Position numbers and translations under genes: made by a program. A stretch of DNA of 21,721 nucleotides, taken from CAYVBE01 sp964448935 (GTDB taxonomy: Bacteria > Planctomycetota > Brocadiia > SM23-32). The first letter of the stretch is position 1. Each line of letters begins with the position of its first letter. Location: NCBI GenBank assembly GCA_964448935.1, contig CAYVBE010000051.1, positions 1 through 21,721 of the forward strand, read 5' to 3'. Below are positions 15,116-21,721 of the stretch, in pieces. The notes beneath the pieces were generated by a model. It saw only the letters and a list, made by a program, of their open reading frames with translations. It was not told the origin of the DNA and ran no database searches.

Positions 15116-16731
15116 GATTTCACCTCCCGGCTGCCGTATGGGCAGGCCTTCACGCAAAGCCCGCAAAGGCCCCAGCCGCTGGGGTTGATGATGCCGCGGT
15201 TGACGATGCAGAGGCCCGTGTCGAAACCCTCCATCGAGTCCGTCTCTCCGAACGCCTCGTAGGAGTAGGCATGAACCGGGCAGGCGTCGAGGCACCGGGT
15301 GCAGTCTCCGCAGCCGTCGGGCAACGGCTCGGACGCCGTGGGCTCCAGCGGCGCGCCGGTCAGCACCGCCGCCAGGGCCACACGCGGGCCGGCATCGGGG
15401 GTGACAAGGAGGCGATTCTTGCCGATCCATCCCAGACCCGCAAACCGCGCTGTCATCTTGTAGAGACCGGTTTTCTTGCCCACCGGCGGATGCGAGAGCC
15501 GGCAGGCCCGGTGTCCGCGCTCGATCAGTTCCTCCGCGACGCGATCGCCGATCTCCAGGGCCAGGGCGATCTTGTCCACGTAGTGCGCGGTGCGGCCCGG
15601 ATCATCGGTCACCGGCAGGCCCTCCAGGAGGTCGTCTTCCTCCCGCACGCCGATGGCGATGCCGGTCAGCAGCCTGCCGGACTCCTCAAAGGAATCCGGC
15701 CACGTCTCCCACGCTCGGGTCAGATCGGCGACTCCGAAGTGGGATGCTCCGCCCTCGACAGCCAGCTCGCGCAGTTGTGCCTGGAGGCCATCGTCTGGGC
15801 TGGTCTGAGACGCCACAGCCGGTACGCGAACAGCGCCACGCGCCGGGCGCTTCTCGTCCCCGGCCGGCGCGATGACCAGGGACGCGGACGCCTCGAGGTC
15901 CGGATCAAAGACCTGGATGCGGCTGTTCATGGTATCCGCAACGTACACCCGGCCCTCCGCATCCATCGCCACTCCGCACGGCAGCCAGAGCCGTCCCGGT
16001 TCCGTGCCCTCGCCGCCCCACTGCGCCAGGGGCGTTCCGTCCGGCGCAAAGACCTGGATGCGGTTGTTGTACGTGTCGGCCACGTAGAACCGCCCTTCCG
16101 CGTCCAGCGCGATATCTTGCGGGCAGTTGAATTCGCCCGGTCCGCGACCGAAGCTGCCCCAGGCGGACAAGAACCCCCCGTCCGGCGCGAAGGTCTGGAT
16201 GCGGCAGTTGTACGAATCGCAGACGTGGACCCGATCGTCTCGGCCCAAGGCAACGCCTACCGGCAGGTTGAGGCGCCCCTGCTCGGTCCCGGTGCCGCCC
16301 CAGGTCTTCTGGCAATCGCCGTCCGGCCCGAAGCGGACGACCCGGTTCAGATCGCCCAAGGTGTCGCCGCCCCACAGGTTGGCCTCCACCACGTAGAAGC
16401 GGCCCTCCGAGTCGCGGGCGATGCCCTGCGGGTTGGTCAGCTCCCGGTCCCATCGTCCGAGTTCTTCTCCATCGCGGGCGAACCTGCGCACGCACGGCCC
16501 GTCTTGATCGTGCACGGTAGCGCAGACGGTTCCGTCGGGCTGGAGGGCAACACCGCAGACCTTGCCGCCTTCCAGGGACCAATCCGGGGTAAGCTGCCCG
16601 TCCTGAAACACAAATCTCTGCAGCCCACCCGGCCGGCAGCAGCCGGCATAGAAAGCGCCATCAGCCCCCACGGCGACCGCCTTGGGATATCGGAAGGCGG
16701 TCGTAACTTCAGCGATGCATGTGGCAGTCAT
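15112..16731 (-). CDS. NHL-repeat propeller fused to a QueG-like double [4Fe-4S] domain
   Basis: A protein of 539 residues with no signal peptide. Residues 10-280 are an NHL propeller with about six blades. Three near-perfect ones are visible: PVGVALGRDDRVHVCDSYNCRIQTF, PQDIALDAEGRFYVADTYNNRIQVF in shortened form, and a third ending MNSRIQVFDPD. After a linker (about 281-312) comes a COG1600/QueG-type domain with GWIGKNRLLVTP (434-445) and GPRVALAAVLTGAPL. Two ferredoxin-like cysteine sets follow: Cys474, 477, 480 and 484, then Cys508 with 523, 526 and 530. The second set has the CxxCxxxCP pattern. The D-[ST]-x-P catalytic motif of true epoxyqueuosine reductases, expected just before the GWIGK segment, is missing, so queuosine maturation is unlikely. 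The ATG at 16731 overlaps the previous stop (ATGA); the TTG at 16752 is rejected. Substrate and partner are unknown; some QueG relatives bind cobalamin. Confidence 0.87.
   Translation of the reverse strand: MTATCIAEVTTAFRYPKAVAVGADGAFYAGCCRPGGLQRFVFQDGQLTPDWSLEGGKVCGVALQPDGTVCATVHDQDGPCVRRFARDGEELGRWDRELTNPQGIARDSEGRFYVVEANLWGGDTLGDLNRVVRFGPDGDCQKTWGGTGTEQGRLNLPVGVALGRDDRVHVCDSYNCRIQTFAPDGGFLSAWGSFGRGPGEFNCPQDIALDAEGRFYVADTYNNRIQVFAPDGTPLAQWGGEGTEPGRLWLPCGVAMDAEGRVYVADTMNSRIQVFDPDLEASASLVIAPAGDEKRPARGAVRVPAVASQTSPDDGLQAQLRELAVEGGASHFGVADLTRAWETWPDSFEESGRLLTGIAIGVREEDDLLEGLPVTDDPGRTAHYVDKIALALEIGDRVAEELIERGHRACRLSHPPVGKKTGLYKMTARFAGLGWIGKNRLLVTPDAGPRVALAAVLTGAPLEPTASEPLPDGCGDCTRCLDACPVHAYSYEAFGETDSMEGFDTGLCIVNRGIINPSGWGLCGLCVKACPYGSREVKS
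15121..15127 (-). promoter_or_regulatory. Ribosome binding site GGAGGTG inside the upstream gene
   Basis: GGAGGTG lies five bases before the ATG at 15115, within the last codons of the NHL-QueG gene. It fixes the VCBS gene start at the ATGA overlap. Confidence 0.75.
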
Positions 16732-18935
16732 CGCAGCACCAGATAGAGGCAATTCGGGGGAAGGGTGACTTCAAGGGTCTCGCCTGCTCGCTCGACGGGA
16801 ACGGTCCGCACCACGCGGCCTGAGGGGGCCACCTGCAGCGCCTCCCGGAGACCGGGGTTCTTGACCGTCAGCACGACCCGCGCGTTCTCGACGCGCCACG
16901 GGCCCGTGCCGTTTTCCACGATCTGGAGGCCCTGGACGGATTCTTCGGCCTTCTTCGGGGTGAAGCTCCGGGGCACGGTCTTCCACCCCGTGGGCCGGCA
17001 GGTGGTGCCCACCTGCACCAGGATGGACCCGGCCTCGGGCAGCGGCTGGCCGTCCAGCGAGCCGACCAGAACCGTGGCGTAGTCGTTGGCGCAACTGATC
17101 TTCACGTCCCTGAGCGCCACCGGTCCGGCCTCGGCCAGGAAGCCGGAGGCCCCCTGCGCCCGCGCCGTGTTGATTGTGCAAACGCCCTGCCCCCAGTCGA
17201 GCAGGATATCGCCCGTCGCGCTGCGCACCTTGCGGCCGTCGCGGTCTATAAAGCCGGAGAGGTCCGCCACACGCTTCAACCCCGGTTCGTTGTCGAAACG
17301 CGTCCGGACGGCACCCACCAGAAAAGCCATCGGGTCCACCGGACCGGTCTCGGCAAGCATCTCTTTGGAGCCGGCGTCGCGGTTCGGGTCAAACCCCTGG
17401 GCCTCGCAGATCACGGTCGGCTTCCCGCGCAGTACGTCCTCCAGCCGCCGGTGCTCTTCCACAACGGGTTCGGCCTGCCGGACGTAACCGCGCCGATACG
17501 TAAGTGCCGCGGCGGGGAACATGCCGGCCAACATAGGCTGGCAGATCGTCCACTTCCGGGGGCCATTTGCCATCTCATTGTCGTATCCCGCACCACAGGC
17601 GAACCACACGTAGCCGTCCAGCCCGGTCAACGAGGCGTAGGCCGCGGTCAGGAACGCGCCCTCGGACTGGTAGAGGTTCGGGTTCACCCAGGAACTCTCG
17701 GTGATCATGTGCGGGTGGCCTTCCACGTGCTTCATATTCGCCGGCAACGCGCGGGGGTTCTTCAAAACGGAGCGGTAAAACAGCAGGTCTCCGTTGTCAA
17801 TGCGGTAACCGGACCGGGGGCCCTGATGGATACCGCCGAAGTAATGGTTCTTGGCGACGATCTCGTTGGCGCAGTAGGCCCAGCGCTCGGCGTCCAGCAG
17901 GCGGGCCGGGTCGGCCGTCTTCCAGTTCTCGGCGATGATGAGCTGGCGGCACCCCAACTCGTCGCGCAGGTAGCGCTCCATCTCTTCGTTGAAGGCCCGC
18001 ATGGTCTCGGCGAAGAACCGCACCTGGTCGCCGACGCGCCCGGCTTTGCCGCCCTTCTGCGGCTGTGTGGCCTCGTAGATATGATAAAAGGCCAGGACGC
18101 CGCTTTCGGGCTCGTCCCCCTTGACCTTCGCACCGCCCCACGCTTCGTAGGCCGCTTCCAGCGAGCCGTAGCGGTCCGCGGCCCAGGAGGCAAACTTTTT
18201 GCCAAGCAGCCACTGCTGAGGCGCTTTCATCTTGCTGACCGTCCAGAAAAGCAGGCTGTCTTCGTTCTGCAGCAGGATCATCCCGACCGCCGGGTCCTTC
18301 GCCAGCGGGATGCCGGTGTAGGGGTTTTCACTGGTCAGCAGTTGTTTCATCCACTCCTTGTAGGCGGCCTGCAACTTCTCGTTGAAGAACAGCAACCCCC
18401 ACAGGCCGTTCGTGCCGCCGCTCTTGCCGGTGTAGCCCTCGATGCCCCACTCGGTCACGTCGGAGCCCTTGGCCACCCAGTAAGGCGTGATCATGGCGTA
18501 GATGCCGTGCTTCTTCAGCTCCGCCACCATCTGATGGGCCTTGTCAATAGCCTGAGGGTCGGGCTGCATGGGGTCGGAGCGCGGTTCTTTGGGGTTAAGC
18601 GTGGTGGAAGCGGCGCGCGAAGAGCAGATGCGCACGAGGTTCACCCCCAGCCCGGCCAGCCACCGCGCGGTCTCCGGCAGATCGTCGCCCAACACCCCGC
18701 AGGAGACGGCCCAGAACCGCGCCGGCTCTCCGTTCCCCAGCAGCATATCATTCCCGTCCTCGCTGAGGTGAACGAAGCCGGACTGGCCGGCGACCTGTTC
18801 GTTCAGACCCCGCAGATCGAGCACCCGTTCGCCGTCAGGATTTGTCGGTCCGGGAAAGGCCCATGTGTCGTCCTCGGCCACAGCAACAGAAGCCAGCAAA
18901 AAGCAACCTGCAAGAATGCTCCAGAGCACGTTCAT
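16728..18935 (-). CDS. Secreted clan GH-A glycoside-hydrolase-like protein (module A)
   Basis: A protein of 735 residues. The signal peptide spans about residues 1-20 (hydrophobic LWSILAGCFLLASVAVA, cut before EDD). The TIM-barrel-like catalytic part (about 50-450) contains ARFWAVSCGVLGDD and LAGLGVNLVRICSS on early strands. Glu225 in LLQNEDSLLFW fits the GH-A acid/base, and Glu413 in HMITESSW fits the nucleophile. The C-terminal about 200 residues are beta-rich, ending LPPNCLYLVLR, as in the accessory sandwich of GH5/GH42-like enzymes. I cannot assign a GH family or substrate. An ILAGC lipobox-like string lies inside the signal peptide, but the hydrophobic core continues past it, so ordinary secretion is more likely than lipoprotein anchoring. 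The ATG at 18935 overlaps the PQQ gene's stop (ATGA), with AAGGAGGAG eight bases upstream. It is therefore coupled to its PQQ partner. Confidence 0.87.
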   Translation of the reverse strand: MNVLWSILAGCFLLASVAVAEDDTWAFPGPTNPDGERVLDLRGLNEQVAGQSGFVHLSEDGNDMLLGNGEPARFWAVSCGVLGDDLPETARWLAGLGVNLVRICSSRAASTTLNPKEPRSDPMQPDPQAIDKAHQMVAELKKHGIYAMITPYWVAKGSDVTEWGIEGYTGKSGGTNGLWGLLFFNEKLQAAYKEWMKQLLTSENPYTGIPLAKDPAVGMILLQNEDSLLFWTVSKMKAPQQWLLGKKFASWAADRYGSLEAAYEAWGGAKVKGDEPESGVLAFYHIYEATQPQKGGKAGRVGDQVRFFAETMRAFNEEMERYLRDELGCRQLIIAENWKTADPARLLDAERWAYCANEIVAKNHYFGGIHQGPRSGYRIDNGDLLFYRSVLKNPRALPANMKHVEGHPHMITESSWVNPNLYQSEGAFLTAAYASLTGLDGYVWFACGAGYDNEMANGPRKWTICQPMLAGMFPAAALTYRRGYVRQAEPVVEEHRRLEDVLRGKPTVICEAQGFDPNRDAGSKEMLAETGPVDPMAFLVGAVRTRFDNEPGLKRVADLSGFIDRDGRKVRSATGDILLDWGQGVCTINTARAQGASGFLAEAGPVALRDVKISCANDYATVLVGSLDGQPLPEAGSILVQVGTTCRPTGWKTVPRSFTPKKAEESVQGLQIVENGTGPWRVENARVVLTVKNPGLREALQVAPSGRVVRTVPVERAGETLEVTLPPNCLYLVLR

Positions 18936-21721
18936 TGTGTGGACTCCTCCTTTTCGCCGATGCAAAGTACGGTGCCGTCCCGCAGGGCGACGACAATCTG
19001 CCCCCCGGCGGCGACGGCAAGACCGTTGTAGACGGGGACCGCGGGCAGATCAACGTGCCACAGACCCTTTCCGTCAACCCGGTCAAAGGCAATGAGTTTC
19101 GCCTCCTGGGCTCTACCGTTCAGTGTGATCACAAGCGCCGCATTGGCGGTGAGCGCGCAGGCAAGCGGAGACACAGCGTAGGGCTGCTCGACACTCCAAC
19201 TCAGCAATTCATCTTGGCGCTCACTGATCATCTCATTGCGCCGGACCCCCTCGGGCCTTTCTGCCTTGCCGGCCATCCCGGCGTCAAGAAAAGCCTTTAA
19301 GTCGGCCTTGGGGGCCAGCGCGATGCTGAAGCGGTTCTTGCCTGTTTCGAGTGTCAGCAGAACGTCCCCGTCGTCCCAGGACGGCATAAGGATGCAATCT
19401 TTTACCTGCAGCACCGGCAAACGCCCGTCGCCATTGCCCTCTTGAGAAAGGAAAATGTCCTTCTTGGACCGGTGATACAGATCCTCTGCCGGCCGATCCA
19501 TCAACATACGGCTGCCGCCCAGGACCATCCAGCGACGGCCGAATTTACCGACGTCCTGGCCAACCGCGTAGTGCGTGCGTCTGAAAGCCCTGGTGACTTT
19601 TCCGCCTTCGCTGCTCAATTCGGCGACGCGACCGCGGGCGTACGCCGCACGGAGCGTTCCGTCATTCGGCGTCAGTCGCACCGGAAGTCCTTCGCCGGCG
19701 CTGTATACGGCTTCGTTTACCGCGTCGTCCCAGCAGAACTGACCGGTGCCGCCCGCCAATCTTCCGGGGGACAGCGTTTCGCCGTCCGCGTTCTTCCACT
19801 CGGTGCGTTCCCACAGGATATCTCCCGAAACAGCATCGGCGGAAACCGCGCGCACTCCGTCCAGGCAGTCCATGAAACCCGCAACGGCAAAAACCCGTCC
19901 GTCCGCAACCATGGGTGATCCGAGCACCGGCCAGCGGCTTCCGAGCTGACCGTACAGCATCATCCGTCCGGCCTCGGGCGCGACGCGCAGCCGCCACAAC
20001 TGCTTCCCGTCCTCGAGGGCAAAGGCATACACACAGCCGTCCGCGCTGCCCACGTAGACCCGACCCTTCCAGATGGTGGGACTGCTCTGGATTCGCCCGC
20101 CGGTCCGGGCGCGCCACAAATGCTCGCCGGTTCGCAGGTCGAGGGCCTCGACCGCACCGTCGTTGCCGGCGACCACAACCTTGTGGCCGGCCGTCACCGG
20201 CGGAGTGGGCACGATCCTCGCACCCAGCAAGACACCGCCGGCAGGCGCATCTTGCACGGTCTTGTCGGCAACAGGAACCCGCCAGATCAGGTCGGCGTCG
20301 TCCCCGACCTGCGCAGATACCGATGCCGAACGCGCCCGATTGGCGCGATAAGCTGCCCAGCCCTGGGCTTCCTGGTTCGGTCCGTCGGCCTCCACCCCCC
20401 TCGCCAGTCTGAAATCGGCCGATGGAAGGTCTTCCTCAACCGGTCCGCGCACATTGAAACCGCGCCATTCAGGAACGTGCCAGACGCCGTTGGGGAAACG
20501 CCAGATCAACCCGTTGGCGACGAACTGCGACGGACCGCACGCGGATTTGGCGGAAATACCCGGCACTTCCCGTTCTGCGGTCGCATCCCAGGTCAGGCCC
20601 TTCTGACCGACAATGCCCTGCGGGGCCGCAGTCAAGTGCCCGCAACCCCCCACACTGGCAGGCACGTCGCGCTTCTGCTCGCCGGTGGCAGGGTCCAGGC
20701 CATTCCCGCCGAACCAGACAAGATCGTCGAACGCCAGGGGTATGGGAGCCGTCGGTCTGCGACCCCTTGATATATCCCACACAGGACGTCCGTCTTCCTG
20801 GGAGAGCACTGCGCAACGGTCCATCTCCGGGGCTCCAACAAAGTAGAGCCCGGCCACGGCATATCCCGCCACCGGATGGCGACTGACCCGGTCCCAGAGG
20901 AACCCCACCTTCTTCCCGTGACTGATCCCCGTTTCCCTGCGCCATTCCACTTCACCGTCTTCGATGTTGTAAGCTTCGGCCTTGCCGTCCTCAGTACAGA
21001 TGAAAAGCCGACCGCCGGCGATTGCCGGGGTCCGGGGATCGAAGGCCCCTGCCTCCTTTTCACGCTTCTCCTTCCAGAGCGTTCGCAGGCTTTCCCCGTC
21101 CATCACCGTCAGCATCCGGTCCGAGGAACGGAACGGAGTGACATTCTCCGACATTCTTCGCATCCGTTCGGGAAAGCGGCTGTGCCGTGGGCCGCCCACA
21201 ACGGCAATGTATCGGTCCGTGGCGGCGATCCACTTAATCTCTTCGCAGTCCATCTCAACCCGGCGCCGTTCCTCGCCGGTGGCCTGGTCCAGCACCAGCA
21301 GCGTGGAGCCGTCCCCAACCAGCAGCCGGTCGCCGTCGGCCACCACGACCGAGCGCGCCGCCTGCAGCCACACCGCCGGAGAGAGACGCCTGTGCCAGAG
21401 CCGCACCCCGGAACCCGTCGCCCGCGCCACGAGCAAAGGACCGCGTTGCTCTTCCAACGGAGCTTCCATCACCGTTTGCCATCCGCGGGTCTTTAGCGTG
21501 ACCTCTTCCCCCAGCAAGACAGGTTCGCCGAAGGTGGTGTCCATCAGATGCCCGTTCCAGAGCATGAACAGGCGACCGTTGGCAACGATGGGCAGGTCAA
21601 TGCGGGTGGCGTCATACGGTTTGCCCGTCCACTGAACCGTCTCCGGATAGCTGTAGGCCGTGTCCTTGGACACCGCGTTGTTATCCGGACCGTGCCAGTA
21701 GTGGCTCCAGTTGTCCGCACC
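18932..21721 (-). CDS. PQQ-type double beta-propeller protein, 5' end outside window (module A)
   Basis: The frame is open to the right edge; 929 residues lie in the window. The first visible residues (SHYWHGPDNNAVSKDT) align with WWTHRVHGADNNSVAEDT and WWMHKRHDAGNNPVSRDT of the two paralogs. The signal peptide and methyltransferase-like domain, if present, therefore lie beyond the edge. The GTG at 21673 is an internal valine, not a start. Two propellers follow. The second begins near AQGWAAYRANRARSAS, and a classic blade (GEHLWRARTGG, GRVYVGSADGCVYAFALEDG) is clear at about 19980-20140. The family signature before a WPV segment is present (RVAPEAG, then GSRWPV), and the C-terminus ends VALRDGTVLCI. 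The cysteine cluster of the other paralogs is partly lost: the CxC pair is replaced by WHV. The gene is coupled by ATGA to the GH-A gene that follows. Confidence 0.88.
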   Translation of the reverse strand, partial: GADNWSHYWHGPDNNAVSKDTAYSYPETVQWTGKPYDATRIDLPIVANGRLFMLWNGHLMDTTFGEPVLLGEEVTLKTRGWQTVMEAPLEEQRGPLLVARATGSGVRLWHRRLSPAVWLQAARSVVVADGDRLLVGDGSTLLVLDQATGEERRRVEMDCEEIKWIAATDRYIAVVGGPRHSRFPERMRRMSENVTPFRSSDRMLTVMDGESLRTLWKEKREKEAGAFDPRTPAIAGGRLFICTEDGKAEAYNIEDGEVEWRRETGISHGKKVGFLWDRVSRHPVAGYAVAGLYFVGAPEMDRCAVLSQEDGRPVWDISRGRRPTAPIPLAFDDLVWFGGNGLDPATGEQKRDVPASVGGCGHLTAAPQGIVGQKGLTWDATAEREVPGISAKSACGPSQFVANGLIWRFPNGVWHVPEWRGFNVRGPVEEDLPSADFRLARGVEADGPNQEAQGWAAYRANRARSASVSAQVGDDADLIWRVPVADKTVQDAPAGGVLLGARIVPTPPVTAGHKVVVAGNDGAVEALDLRTGEHLWRARTGGRIQSSPTIWKGRVYVGSADGCVYAFALEDGKQLWRLRVAPEAGRMMLYGQLGSRWPVLGSPMVADGRVFAVAGFMDCLDGVRAVSADAVSGDILWERTEWKNADGETLSPGRLAGGTGQFCWDDAVNEAVYSAGEGLPVRLTPNDGTLRAAYARGRVAELSSEGGKVTRAFRRTHYAVGQDVGKFGRRWMVLGGSRMLMDRPAEDLYHRSKKDIFLSQEGNGDGRLPVLQVKDCILMPSWDDGDVLLTLETGKNRFSIALAPKADLKAFLDAGMAGKAERPEGVRRNEMISERQDELLSWSVEQPYAVSPLACALTANAALVITLNGRAQEAKLIAFDRVDGKGLWHVDLPAVPVYNGLAVAAGGQIVVALRDGTVLCIGEKEESTQ
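18944..18952 (-). promoter_or_regulatory. Ribosome binding site AAGGAGGAG inside the upstream gene
   Basis: AAGGAGGAG lies eight bases before the ATG at 18935, inside the final codons of the PQQ gene. It fixes the GH-A gene start at the ATGA overlap rather than at the TTG at 18965. Confidence 0.75.

Noticed and set aside
15116..15430. N-terminal extension of the VCBS gene to 15430
   Set aside because: This part only shadows the iron-sulfur domain of the NHL-QueG gene in another frame. The ATG at 15115 has a strong ribosome binding site and the common ATGA overlap.
16732..16752. TTG start for the NHL-QueG gene
   Set aside because: It adds seven residues of no value, while the ATG at 16731 matches the ATGA pattern of the locus.
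18870..18935. Lipobox (ILAGC) in the GH-A protein's signal peptide
   Set aside because: The cysteine is at residue 11, within rather than at the end of the hydrophobic core, and there is a good signal peptidase I site after AVA.
21619..21673. GTG at 21673 as the start of the right-hand PQQ gene
   Set aside because: The frame continues to the window edge, and the residues before it align with the paralogs, so the GTG is internal.

Overview
The window is one densely packed block of genes, all on the minus strand, so transcription runs from the right end to the left. It is G+C-rich (about 60% by eye), with clear Shine-Dalgarno sequences and recurrent four-base ATGA stop/start overlaps. The protein types are very large exported PQQ-type beta-propellers with an N-terminal methyltransferase-like domain, VCBS/FG-GAP and NHL propellers, and divergent clan GH-A hydrolases. 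As I recall these families, the mix suggests a bacterium of the PVC group (Planctomycetota or relatives such as Lentisphaerota, Kiritimatiellota or Hydrogenedentota). The phylum is inferred, because no marker gene is present. I see no rRNA, tRNA, CRISPR array, insertion sequence, regulator, transporter or convincing terminator. No gene-free stretch exceeds 300 bases; the longest gap is 13325-13513.

In transcription order: (A) a 5'-truncated PQQ double-propeller protein (18932 to beyond 21721), then a secreted GH-A-like hydrolase (16728-18935), an intracellular NHL-propeller/QueG-like iron-sulfur fusion (15112-16731), a VCBS/FG-GAP propeller protein (13928-15115) and a small lipocalin-like protein (13514-13888). 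(B) A decayed 3' end of a further PQQ gene (13321-13470), then an intact PQQ double-propeller protein (10034-13324), a secreted multidomain FnIII/GH-A protein (7002-10037), a secreted alpha/beta-hydrolase with galactose-binding-like modules (4991-6982) and a transglutaminase-like protein (3484-4962). (C) A third PQQ double-propeller protein (254-3430), then the start of another secreted protein that runs off the left edge (1-229).

The striking pattern is a repeated two-gene module: a PQQ-propeller/methyltransferase-like gene directly followed by a gene for a secreted protein, which in the two complete cases is a GH-A-like hydrolase. It occurs three times, and the 13321-13470 remnant shows that at least one more PQQ gene once existed. 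The secreted partners in B and C start with homologous signal-peptide DNA, so the modules probably arose by duplication. The likely theme is extracytoplasmic binding and breakdown of a polysaccharide or glycoconjugate, with paralogous propeller proteins each paired with their own enzyme. The substrate cannot be read from the sequence. The cytosolic NHL-QueG fusion, VCBS propeller and lipocalin-like protein have no obvious place in that scheme and may mark a separate unknown function.
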